A stretch of 64,000 nt of DNA from Actinacidiphila alni (GTDB lineage Bacteria > Actinomycetota > Actinomycetes > Streptomycetales > Streptomycetaceae). A program made the translations under genes and the position numbers. The stretch covers positions 124,001-188,000 of the forward strand of contig NZ_FONG01000004.1 in the NCBI RefSeq assembly GCF_900112845.1. Reading direction: 5' to 3'. Positions 51,955 to 61,472 of this stretch are shown piece after piece (the first letter of the stretch is position 1; each line of letters begins with the position of its first letter). Under the pieces are notes generated by a model, which was given only the letters and a program-made list of their open reading frames with translations, had not been told where the DNA came from and ran no database searches.

Positions 51955-52314
51955 GCTGGCTGCGAGTCAGTACCGAGGCCGTTGTCTACTGGGCGTCCGG
52001 GCCCTTCCCGGGTCACACCTGCCGACCGGGGGGTGGTCCCGTTCCGGCGCCGCTGACGCTGGACCTGGCTGCCAGTGGCGGCGTGCCCGTACGGCGCGGC
52101 GCCCCATGGCCCAGCGGCGGTCGACAGAACCGCGGCGGGCCCCCGGTCCGACGTCCTGTGGTGGACCTGGCCGAACCTACTCGCCTTCGACCGTCGCCTG
52201 TCAACACCCCTTTGACCTGCGGGGTTTCGCCAAATCAGCAGGTCAGTGCGGGGCCGTGCGACACGCCGCGACAGGCCGAGGGCACACCGTTCGGCCGCAT
52301 GTGCGCGGCGATGC

Positions 52315-53979
52315 TCACCCGTTCGGCCGCGCGAAGACCGTACGGCCGCCGACGACGGTGCGCACAGCGGTCGGAAGCGGGCGTCCGGGCGTGAGATCGG
52401 GCAGGCCGGGGGTGCCGGAGCGGGGGTCGGTGGACCAGTTGGCGACGCGTTCGTCGGGGGCCTGGACGACGAGGTCGCCGCTGTCCCAGACGGCGTAGTC
52501 GGCGGGCGCGCCGGGGACGAGGACGCCGGCGTCGTCGCGGCCGATGGCCCGCCAGCCGCCGCGGGTGTGGGCGTTGAAGGCGGCGCGGGCCGAGATGCGG
52601 TGCTCGGGGGTGCGGTGGAAGGCGGCGGCGCGGACGGCGCCCCAGGGGTCGAGCGGGGTGACGGGGCTGTCGGAGCCGAGGACCAGCGGCACCCCGGCGC
52701 GGGTGAGCGCGGCGAAGGGGTTGAGGTCGCGGGCCCGCTGGGCGCCGAGCCGTTCGGCGTACATGCCGTCGGCGCCGCCCCACGCGGCGTCGAAGGCGGG
52801 CTGTACGGACGCGACGAGGCCGAATTCGGCGAAGGCCGCGATGGTGGCGGGCGTCATGAATTCGGCGTGCTCGACGCGGTGCCGCAGCGCCCGGACCCGC
52901 TCCAGGCCGACGGCCGCGGCGGCGGCCCGTACGCCGTCCACGACCGCGCTGATCGCCGCGTCGCCGATGGCGTGGAAGCCGGCCTGTACGCCCGCCTCGG
53001 TGCACAGCGTGAGGTGGCGGGCGATGGTGTCGGCGTCGAGATAGGCGGTGCCGGTGTGCGGCGCGTCGGCGTACGGCGTGTGCAGGCAGGCGGTGTGCGA
53101 GCCGAGGGAGCCGTCCACGAAGAGGTCGCCGCCCGCGCCGACGGCGCCGAGGTCGCGGATCCGGTCGAGGTCGGCGGGGGTGGCGGCGGCCTCGGCCCAG
53201 TAGCCGAAGACCTGCGGGCCCGTCTCGGCGGCGGCGAGCGCGAGCAGCCCGGTGAGGTCGTCCTCGGCGGAGATGTCGGGGCCCGCGCACTCGTGGAGCG
53301 CGCCGATGCCCCGGGAAGCGGCGTGCCGCAGCGCGGCCCGCTGGGCGGCGGTCCGCTGCGCGGGGGTGACGGCGGCGTACGCGGCGCGGCGTACGGCGTG
53401 GTGGGCGTCGCGGGTGACGGGCGCCTGCGGGTCGAAACCGGGCAGGCCCGCGACGCCGGGCACGAGGTCGAGCAGGGCGGAGCTGACGGCGGCGGAGTGC
53501 ACATCGGTACGGGTCAGGTAGAGCGGCCGACCGCCGGCCGCCTCGTCCAGTTCCGCGCGGGTCGGCGGGCGCCGCTCGGGCCAGCGGATCTCGTCCCAGC
53601 CGTGGCCGAGCAGGACCCGGTCGGCGGGGTGCCCGGCGGCGTGCGCGGCCGTACGGGCCAGGGCGTCGGCGAGGGTGGCGGCGGCGCTCAGGTCGAGGCC
53701 GGTGAGGGCGATCCCGGTCGCGGTGGTGTGCACATGGGCGTCGGTGAAGGCGGGGGTGACCAGCGCCCCGTCGAGCCGCACCACGGCGTCCACCCCGTCG
53801 GCGAAGGAGTCCGCGGCCCCTTCCGAGCCGACCCAGGCGACGGTGCCGCCGTCGACGACCATCGCGGTGGCGAAGGGGTCGGCCGGGCTGTAGACGGCGC
53901 CGCCGCGCAGCAGGACGGTACCGGTGGGTGCGGGTTCTTCGGGGGACGCGGCCTGCCGCGCGGTGGAGGTGTGGTGCAT
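52315..53979 (-). CDS. Amidohydrolase (YtcJ-like)
   Basis: This 554-residue metal-dependent hydrolase has an N-terminal composite-domain strand set, then the metal motif FTDAHVHTTATG. Further family features are LYLTRTDVHSAAVSSALLD, GDLFVDGSLGSHTACL, GFHAIGDAAI, RVEHAEFM and the late Asp in LGSDSPVTPLDP. YtcJ-type members act on N-acyl or amide compounds, but the natural substrate is rarely known. I chose the ATG at 53979 (MHHTSTARQ), with GGAGGA about 11 nt upstream, over a 9-codon extension. It is convergent with nothing and downstream of the Lrp gene on the same strand. Confidence 0.9.
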   Translation of the reverse strand: MHHTSTARQAASPEEPAPTGTVLLRGGAVYSPADPFATAMVVDGGTVAWVGSEGAADSFADGVDAVVRLDGALVTPAFTDAHVHTTATGIALTGLDLSAAATLADALARTAAHAAGHPADRVLLGHGWDEIRWPERRPPTRAELDEAAGGRPLYLTRTDVHSAAVSSALLDLVPGVAGLPGFDPQAPVTRDAHHAVRRAAYAAVTPAQRTAAQRAALRHAASRGIGALHECAGPDISAEDDLTGLLALAAAETGPQVFGYWAEAAATPADLDRIRDLGAVGAGGDLFVDGSLGSHTACLHTPYADAPHTGTAYLDADTIARHLTLCTEAGVQAGFHAIGDAAISAVVDGVRAAAAAVGLERVRALRHRVEHAEFMTPATIAAFAEFGLVASVQPAFDAAWGGADGMYAERLGAQRARDLNPFAALTRAGVPLVLGSDSPVTPLDPWGAVRAAAFHRTPEHRISARAAFNAHTRGGWRAIGRDDAGVLVPGAPADYAVWDSGDLVVQAPDERVANWSTDPRSGTPGLPDLTPGRPLPTAVRTVVGGRTVFARPNG

Positions 53980-54063
53980 GCGCCCAGTGTCCTCCGGGCG
54001 GGGCACCCGTCCGACCTCGGGGTCCGTGCCCGCGGCGGTCCCGGCCGGGCCGGGGTCACCGGG

Positions 54064-54504
54064 TCAGATGCGCGGCGGTCGGGACTCGTACGCCGTGGAC
54101 AGCACCACGGTGGTGCGGGTGGAGACGCCCGCGAGGGTGCGGATGCGGGTCAGCAGGTGTTCCAGCTCGATCGGGGTCGCGACCCGGACCTTGAGGATGT
54201 AGTTCTCGTCGCCCGCGACGCTGTGGCACGCCTCGATCTCGGGGACCTCGGCGAGCCGGTCGGCGATGTCGTCCGGCGCGCTGGGGTCGAAGGGCTTGAC
54301 GGAGATGAAGGCCGTCAGCGACAGGCCGACCGATTCGGGGTCGACGATGGCCGCGTACCCCCGGATCACACCGCGCTGCTCCAGCCTGCGCACGCGCTGG
54401 TGCACCGCCGAGGTGGACAGGCCCGTGGCCTTGCCCAGGTCGGTGTAGCTCATGCGCCCGTCGGCGACGAGAAGTTCCACGATGTGCCGGTCAAGCTCCT
54501 CCAC
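54064..54504 (-). CDS. Lrp/AsnC-family transcriptional regulator
   Basis: This 146-residue protein has an N-terminal helix-turn-helix (about 3-60; VADGRMSYTDLGKATGLSTSAVHQRVRRLEQRGVI) and a C-terminal RAM ligand-binding domain (about 65-146; AFISVKPFDPSAPDD, CHSVAGDENYILKVRV). Such proteins form octamers that sense amino acids. The GTG at 54504 lies 8 nt downstream of TAAGGT (54513-54518) with no ribosome binding site, pointing to a leaderless transcript. It sits between the amidohydrolase and alditol oxidase genes, all on minus, and may regulate one of them. Confidence 0.92.
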   Translation of the reverse strand: MEELDRHIVELLVADGRMSYTDLGKATGLSTSAVHQRVRRLEQRGVIRGYAAIVDPESVGLSLTAFISVKPFDPSAPDDIADRLAEVPEIEACHSVAGDENYILKVRVATPIELEHLLTRIRTLAGVSTRTTVVLSTAYESRPPRI

Positions 54505-54584
54505 AGCCGATGACCTTACCCGCAGCGACCACGCCGTGTTGCGTACGGATGTGCACGGTTCGATCACGGTGGCGGGCGCCGCCG

Positions 54585-56170
<1,586 letters not shown>

Positions 56171-56608
56171 ATGCGTAACCATGTGCGCCACAACCGCAAT
56201 GAGCGGAATCAGCCGGCGCCCGAGGAGGGGCACGAACGCGACGTCGCGCTCGCGCTGCTGCCGGGGCTGCCGGACACCGATGAGGCGGAGGACACGTTCG
56301 AGGACGAGCTGGACATGGTGCGGGTGGACTGCCCCGCCTGCGCCCGGCCCATCGCCGTCTTCAGCGACGAGGACCGGCTGCCGGTGCACGCCCTGTGCCC
56401 CACGCCGTGGAATCCGTTCGGCCTGACCGTCTGTGCCGGCTCCGGCCGTCCGATGACCGAGGCACGTCCGGCCGGCGTGGACGGCCTCGCCGTCCCGCAG
56501 GAGCTGGGCCTGCTCGCCCTCCCCGACACCCTGGACTGGCGCACCCAGCCGTTCTCGCACGTCGGCGGACCGGGCTCGCGCCCCTTCCCCACGCCGCGCG
56601 CGGCCTGA
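56171..56608 (+). CDS. Small conserved protein with CxxC motif
   Basis: I do not recognise a named family for this 145-residue protein. It starts MRNHVRHNRNERNQ after GGGGGAGA 8 nt upstream. An acidic middle (about 40-55) precedes VRVDCPACARPIAVFSDEDRLPVHALCPTP and a further Cys in LTVCAGSG; the four Cys could bind zinc. The C terminus is Pro/Gly-rich. No signal peptide is seen. It is divergent from alditol oxidase and convergent with acyl-CoA dehydrogenase. Confidence 0.72.
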   Translation: MRNHVRHNRNERNQPAPEEGHERDVALALLPGLPDTDEAEDTFEDELDMVRVDCPACARPIAVFSDEDRLPVHALCPTPWNPFGLTVCAGSGRPMTEARPAGVDGLAVPQELGLLALPDTLDWRTQPFSHVGGPGSRPFPTPRAA

Positions 56609-56633
56609 CGCCGCCCGCTGCCGCGGACTTTCG

Positions 56634-56656
56634 CGGGGCGCGTGCGCCGCGCCCCC
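56634..56656. terminator. Hairpin between convergent genes
   Basis: GGGGCGCG and CGCGCCCC pair around a short loop between the small Cys protein and acyl-CoA dehydrogenase stop codons. Confidence 0.5.
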
Positions 56657-56735
56657 CGAACAGCACTCCCCCGTCGTCCTCCGGCCGCCCCGCCCTGCCC
56701 GGCGCCCGGCCGGCGCCCGCGGACCCGGATACGGG

Positions 56736-57911
56736 TCAGCCCCGGGACTCCGGACCCGCCACATGGCGCGCGATCACCATGCGCTGGATCTGGTTGGTGC
56801 CCTCCACAATCTGCAGCACCTTCGCCTCGCGCATGTACCGCTCGACGGGGAAGTCCGCCGTGTAGCCGTATCCGCCCAGGAGTTGGACCGCGTCCGTGGT
56901 GACCTGCATCGCGGCGTCGGTGCAGAACAGCTTGGCCATCGCCGCCTGCCGGGAGAAGTCCTCGCCCGCGTCCCGGGTCCTGGCCGCGGCCAGGTACAGG
57001 GCGCGGCCGGCCTCGATCCTGGTCGCCATGTCGGCGATCATGAAGCGCAGGCCCTGGAAGTCCGCCAGCGGCCGGCCGAACTGCCGCCGCTCCCGCACGT
57101 ACGCGACCCCGGCGTCCAGCGCGGCCTGGGCCACGCCGATCGCGCACGCGGCGATGCCGAGCCGCCCGGCGTCCAGCGCGGCGAGCGCGATGGTGAAGCC
57201 CTGGCCCTCGTCCCCGATCCGCCGGGCGTCCGGGACGGTGACGCCGTCGAAGTGCAGCTGTGCGGTCGGCGAGCCCTTCATGCCCATCTTCCGCTCGGGC
57301 GCGGCGGCGCTCAGCCCCGGCGCGTCGCCCGGCACCAGATACGCGGAGATGCCGCGCGCCCCCTCGCCGCCGCTGCGGGCCAGCACGGTGTAGAAGTCGG
57401 CGTGGCCGCCGTGCGTGATCCACGCCTTGGTGCCGTCGATCGTCCAGGTGTCGCCGTCGCGCACGGCGCGGGTGCGCAGATTCGCGGCGTCGGAGCCCGA
57501 GGCGGGTTCCGACAGGCAGTAGGCGCCGAGCATGCCGCCGCCGAGCATGGCGGGCAGGTGTTCGGCGCGCTGTTCCTTGGTGCCGAAGTGCGCGAGCGCG
57601 TGGCTGGCGAGGGTGTGGACACTGACGCCGAGGCCGATGGTCAGGCGGGCGGCGGCCAGTTCCTCCAGCACCTGGAGATACACCTCGTACGGCTGTCCCC
57701 CGCCGCCGTACTCCTCCGCGTACGGCAGGCCGAGCAGGCCGGCCTCACCGATCAGGGCGAAGGTCTCGCGCGGGAAGGTCCCCGCGTCCTCCTCCGCGCC
57801 GGCCGCGGGCGCGATCTCGCGCTGGGCAAGGTCGCGGGTGAGCGCGAGCAAGTCCCTGGCCTCTTGCGTGGGCAGGTGGCGGACAACCGGCTGTGGGCCG
57901 TGCTGCGGCAT
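56736..57911 (-). CDS. Acyl-CoA dehydrogenase
   Basis: This 391-residue flavoenzyme introduces the 2,3 double bond into acyl-CoA thioesters. It shows the three-domain acyl-CoA dehydrogenase layout with YCLSEPASGSDAANLRTRA, WITHGGHADFYTVLARS, ERKMGMKGSPTAQLHFDGV and the C-terminal QLLGGYGYTADFPVERYMREAKVLQIVEGTNQIQ, in which the Glu of VEGTN is the usual catalytic base of the short/medium-chain group. GGGAGGAG lies before the ATG at 57911. No electron-transfer flavoprotein or thiolase gene is near. Chain-length preference cannot be told. Confidence 0.94.
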   Translation of the reverse strand: MPQHGPQPVVRHLPTQEARDLLALTRDLAQREIAPAAGAEEDAGTFPRETFALIGEAGLLGLPYAEEYGGGGQPYEVYLQVLEELAAARLTIGLGVSVHTLASHALAHFGTKEQRAEHLPAMLGGGMLGAYCLSEPASGSDAANLRTRAVRDGDTWTIDGTKAWITHGGHADFYTVLARSGGEGARGISAYLVPGDAPGLSAAAPERKMGMKGSPTAQLHFDGVTVPDARRIGDEGQGFTIALAALDAGRLGIAACAIGVAQAALDAGVAYVRERRQFGRPLADFQGLRFMIADMATRIEAGRALYLAAARTRDAGEDFSRQAAMAKLFCTDAAMQVTTDAVQLLGGYGYTADFPVERYMREAKVLQIVEGTNQIQRMVIARHVAGPESRG

Positions 57912-58192
57912 CGCGGCACACTCCTCCCTGTCGGGGGCGTCGGCGGCACGCCGTGGGTGTGGCGGCGCCGTCGGTGGGCAGTGCCCATGAACCGATGGTC
58001 CCCTGCCGGGTCTCGGCGCGGTGTGATCAGCGGTTCTGGCGCGTTGGAGTATGCCTGATCGGACGCGTCACGTCACGGGTGCGCAGCGACGTACGCGGTG
58101 CGTGGGGCGTGTGCGGTGCGTGCGGCGCGGCTGAGTACGGCGGCGGTCGGCGTATGAGTACGATCACGCACCCGCGCGCCCGCGGCCGGCCC

Positions 58193-58198
58193 TACGCT
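58193..58198 (+). promoter_or_regulatory. -10 box of the kinase gene (leaderless)
   Basis: TACGCT lies 7 nt before the ATG at 58206 and there is no ribosome binding site between, so transcription probably starts at the A of the start codon. The rest of 57912-58192 shows no other feature. Confidence 0.5.
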
Positions 58199-58205
58199 GC
58201 TGCCC

Positions 58206-59858
58206 ATGGAGAGCTTGGACGCCACGGATCCGCGGACGGTCGGCGGGTATCCGCTGTTCGCGCGGCTCGGCGCGGGGGGAATGGGACAGGTCTACCTGGC
58301 GCGTACGCCGGCCGGACGGGCGCTCGCGCTGAAGACCGTACGGTCGGAGTTCGGACTCGACCCGGGCTTCGGCGAACGGTTCGCGCGGGAGATCCGGCAC
58401 GCGGACCGGGTGCGCTCGCCGTGGACGGTCGCGGTGGTGGACTTCAGCCCGCCGGGCACCCGGCCGCCGTGGCTGGCCACCGAGTACGTGGCCGCGCCGT
58501 CGCTGGCCGACTGGGTCGCCGCGCACGGGCCGCTGCCGGAGGCGGCGCTGATGTCGCTGGCCGCAGAACTGTGCGAGGCGCTGCGCGCGGTGCACACCGC
58601 GGGGCTCGCGCACCGTGACGTGAAGCCGTCGAACGTCCTGCTCGGCCCGGACCGGCCGCTGCTGATCGACTTCGGCATCGCGCGGGCCGCGGAGGACTCC
58701 CGGCACACCAGGACCGGCGGGGTGATCGGCTCCCCCGGCTACATGGCGCCCGAGCAGGCCACCGCGGGCGCCTCCGCCGAGCCCGGCGACCTGTTCGCGC
58801 TGGCCGCGGTGCTGGTCTACGCGGCGACCGGGCACGGCCCGTTCAGCAAGCCGGGCGAGGAACCGTCCACGCCCGCGCTGATGTACCGGATCGTGCACGA
58901 GGACGCGGATCTGAGCGGGCTGCCGGAAGCGGTCGGGCCGCTGGTGCGGGCCTGCCTGGTCAAGGAGCCGGAGGAGCGCCCCACCGCCGACGGTGCTCTG
59001 GCGCTGCTGGCCGCCGACGGCCACCGGGCGGGCGGCTGGCGCGACGCCCTGCCGCCCGGTCTCGCCGACGAGCTGAGTGCCCGGCAGGCCCGGGTCCGTA
59101 CGCTGCTCGCGGACCCGACGGCCGTCGCCGGGCCTTCGCCGTACGCGCCCACCGCGCCGCTGACCGCGGCGGGGACCGGGTCGCTGCCGGGCGGCACCAC
59201 CGCTCCCCCGCATGCCGCCTATCTGCAACGGCCGGTGCCGGGACCGGTCTCGGGCCCCTCGGCGCCGGTGCCGCCGTCCGCGCCCTGGAATCCGCCGCGC
59301 ACGCCCGGTAGGCGTCCGGGCGGCCGGGTGGCCCTGGCCGTCGCCGCCGTGGTGGCGCTGCTGGTGGTGATCGGGATCATCGTCGACCAGCAGCGCGGCT
59401 CCGACGACAACGCCAAGAATCCCGACCCCAGCGGCAGTACGGGGACGAGTACGAGCGCCACCGCGCCGTCGGACGCGCTGCCTGCCGCGTGGGTCGGCAC
59501 CTGGGCCGGTACGGGGCCCGGCGATCCGAACGGCGAGCTGCCGTCGGACGATTTCAAGGTCACCCTCACCCTGCACGCGGGTGTGCGCGGCGACACCATC
59601 GGTCAGGACGTCAGCAACATCCGCGGTACGGCGAGCGGCAGCGAACTGGGCTGCACGGAGGCGCTGCAGCTGTCGCAGGTGCAGGGCAACACCGTGCTGC
59701 TGCGGGTCACCTCGGCGCGGCCCACCGACCGGAGTTCCCCGCTGACCTGCCGTACGGGGCACGCGTACACCGTGTCGATGACGGACACGCGCACCCTGCA
59801 CCTGGACCCGGGCCCGCAGGCCGTGGGCGCCCCGAGCACGCTCACCAAGCAGGGCTGA
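58206..59858 (+). CDS. Membrane Ser/Thr protein kinase
   Basis: This 550-residue Hanks-type kinase has the catalytic domain at about residues 15-275. The Gly loop RLGAGGMGQVYLA, Lys in LALKTV, HRDVKPSNVLL, DFGIARAAED and GSPGYMAPEQA are all intact. A Pro/Ala-rich cytoplasmic linker and one membrane helix (about 377-397) lead to an extracellular domain of about 125 residues (about 425-550) with Cys pairs. PASTA repeats are absent; the external domain (WVGTWAGTGPGDPNGELP...) is a beta-rich type seen in other Streptomyces kinases. A signal sensed outside may be passed to substrates inside. A -10 box lies directly before the start. Confidence 0.93.
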   Translation: MESLDATDPRTVGGYPLFARLGAGGMGQVYLARTPAGRALALKTVRSEFGLDPGFGERFAREIRHADRVRSPWTVAVVDFSPPGTRPPWLATEYVAAPSLADWVAAHGPLPEAALMSLAAELCEALRAVHTAGLAHRDVKPSNVLLGPDRPLLIDFGIARAAEDSRHTRTGGVIGSPGYMAPEQATAGASAEPGDLFALAAVLVYAATGHGPFSKPGEEPSTPALMYRIVHEDADLSGLPEAVGPLVRACLVKEPEERPTADGALALLAADGHRAGGWRDALPPGLADELSARQARVRTLLADPTAVAGPSPYAPTAPLTAAGTGSLPGGTTAPPHAAYLQRPVPGPVSGPSAPVPPSAPWNPPRTPGRRPGGRVALAVAAVVALLVVIGIIVDQQRGSDDNAKNPDPSGSTGTSTSATAPSDALPAAWVGTWAGTGPGDPNGELPSDDFKVTLTLHAGVRGDTIGQDVSNIRGTASGSELGCTEALQLSQVQGNTVLLRVTSARPTDRSSPLTCRTGHAYTVSMTDTRTLHLDPGPQAVGAPSTLTKQG

Positions 59859-59894
59859 GGCGCCGGGCGTACGGCCTGGACGGGATGGGCGGGG

Positions 59895-61088
59895 TCAGCC
59901 GCCGGTGACGCGCAGGCCCGCCCACAGGGCGACGGTGGAGGCGATGAGCGTCGGCGGCACGGTGAGCAGGCCGAGCCGGGTGAAGGTGCGCAGCGAGGCG
60001 TCGGTGCCGTGGTCGTGCAGCACCCGCCGCCACAGCAGGGTCGCGAGCGAACCGGCGTAGGTGAGGTTGGGGCCGAGGTTGACGCCGATCAGTACGGCGA
60101 GGACAGGACCCGCGCCGCCCGTCTCGGCCAGTGGGAGCAGCGCGAGGACGGCGGGCAGATTGTTGATCAGATTGGCCAGTACGGCGGAGAGGGCGGCCAC
60201 GCCGAGCAGCGCAATCAGGCCGTCGCCATCCGGCAGCACATGGTCGGCGGCGTCCGACAGGCCGTTGTCGACGACGGCCTTGACCACGACGCCGAGGGCG
60301 AGCACGAACAGGCAGAACAGCGGTCCGGCCGCCGCGACCAGCCCGCGGACCGTCGCCCGCCGGCGGCGCAGCGCCCGTACGCCCAGCACCAGCGCCCCGG
60401 CGAGCGCCGCCCACGCCGGATTGACGCCGCCGAGCGAGGTGACGGCGAAGCCGATCAGGGTCAGGCCGAGCACGACGAGCGTGAACACCGGTACGGACGG
60501 CGGTTCGTTCGCCTCCGGCGGGTGCTCGCGGACGGCGAGGTCGGCGGCGAAGTAGCGGCGGAAGACGGCGTATTCGATGCCGACGGACAGCAGCCACGGC
60601 AGCGCCATCAGCGCGGCGAAGCGGGTGAAGGACACTCCGGCGGCGGTGAACGCCAGCAGATTGGTGAGGTTGGACACCGGCAGCAGCAGGGAGCCCGAAT
60701 TCGCCAGGTGCGCGGTGGCGTACAGATGCGGGCGGGCCTTCGCGCCCGCGCGGGCGGCGGTCGCGATGATCACCGGGGTGAGCAGGACGACGGTGGCGTC
60801 CAGGCTCAGCACCGCGGTGACCAGCGCGGCGACCGCGAACACCCCGGCGAGCAGCCGCTGCGGCTCGCCCCGGCAGGCTCGCGCGACCGCGTCGCCCGCG
60901 GCGGTGAACAGACCGTCGTCCGCGCACAGCTCCGCCAGGACCAGCACGGCGGCCAGGAAGCCGACGACCGGGAGCAGCTCCCGGACCTCGTGCCAGGCCG
61001 GCGCCGGGTCGACGGCGCCCACCGCGATCAGCAGTCCTGCCGCGGGTACGGCGGCCGCGGCTTCCGGCCAGCCGCGGGGCCGCAGCAC
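59895..61088 (-). CDS. ArsB/NhaD-like (SLC13/IT superfamily) transporter
   Basis: This protein of about 397 residues has ten or more membrane segments in two repeats. It carries the ion-transporter signatures VLSLDATVVLLTPVIIATAA and ANLINNLPAVLALLPLAETGGAGPVLAVLIGVNLGPNLTYAGSLATLLW. It probably moves arsenite or an anion, or exchanges sodium for protons; no ars regulator is nearby. The GTG at 61088 is the first conventional start, but in-frame coding extends upstream to a CTG at 61151 that has GTGGAG just before it and would restore a full first helix (SVAALLATLGFAVLRPRGW). The true start may therefore be noncanonical. Confidence 0.85.
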   Translation of the reverse strand: MLRPRGWPEAAAAVPAAGLLIAVGAVDPAPAWHEVRELLPVVGFLAAVLVLAELCADDGLFTAAGDAVARACRGEPQRLLAGVFAVAALVTAVLSLDATVVLLTPVIIATAARAGAKARPHLYATAHLANSGSLLLPVSNLTNLLAFTAAGVSFTRFAALMALPWLLSVGIEYAVFRRYFAADLAVREHPPEANEPPSVPVFTLVVLGLTLIGFAVTSLGGVNPAWAALAGALVLGVRALRRRRATVRGLVAAAGPLFCLFVLALGVVVKAVVDNGLSDAADHVLPDGDGLIALLGVAALSAVLANLINNLPAVLALLPLAETGGAGPVLAVLIGVNLGPNLTYAGSLATLLWRRVLHDHGTDASLRTFTRLGLLTVPPTLIASTVALWAGLRVTGG

Positions 61089-61259
61089 GGCGAAGCCGAG
61101 GGTTGCGAGGAGGGCGGCGACCGAGAGTGTCTCCGCGACGGCGCTGTTCAGTGCGGCTCCACTCGTGTGACGTTGCTTTTTACGATTTGACCACGCCTGA
61201 CGCCACCTTTCCCCACCGGGGCACCGCCCCGGACCCGCAAGTGGACGACGTCCACCCTC

Positions 61260-61390
61260 AGGGGCGCGGGGAACTGCGCGCTCAGCCCGCGCGGGGCTGC
61301 TGCTGACAAACCGCCCCCAGCGGGGCAGACGCTGTTGTTTTCGCGACCACCGGGCCGGTGGGGGCTGGGCGCGCAGTTCCCCGCGCCCCT
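61260..61390. repeat. 131-bp dispersed repeat copy C
   Basis: The same 21-bp terminal inverted repeats as copies A and B bound a core with ACCGCCCCCAGCGGGGCAGA, CGCTGTTGTTTTCGCG and ACCACCGGGCCGGTGG. It lies downstream of the GGDEF/EAL gene; no other gene is supported in 61152-61472. Confidence 0.75.
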
Positions 61391-61472
61391 AAAGGGGCAC
61401 GTCTTCCGCACGCGCGGGTACAGGGGCCGCGCCCCTGACGGGGCATCCCTCCTCCGCAGAGGTGCAGACCAA

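Larger units (their letters stand above)
51647..52314. other. Repeat-rich gene-free region upstream of lnt
   Basis: No gene is supported here. It holds two 48-bp direct copies, a 30-bp hairpin element, a TTGACA...TAGGTT candidate promoter for lnt on minus (52174-52204, spacing 19) and a GACCTGC/GCAGGTC hairpin (about 52216-52242) close to the end of the amidohydrolase gene. Confidence 0.55.
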
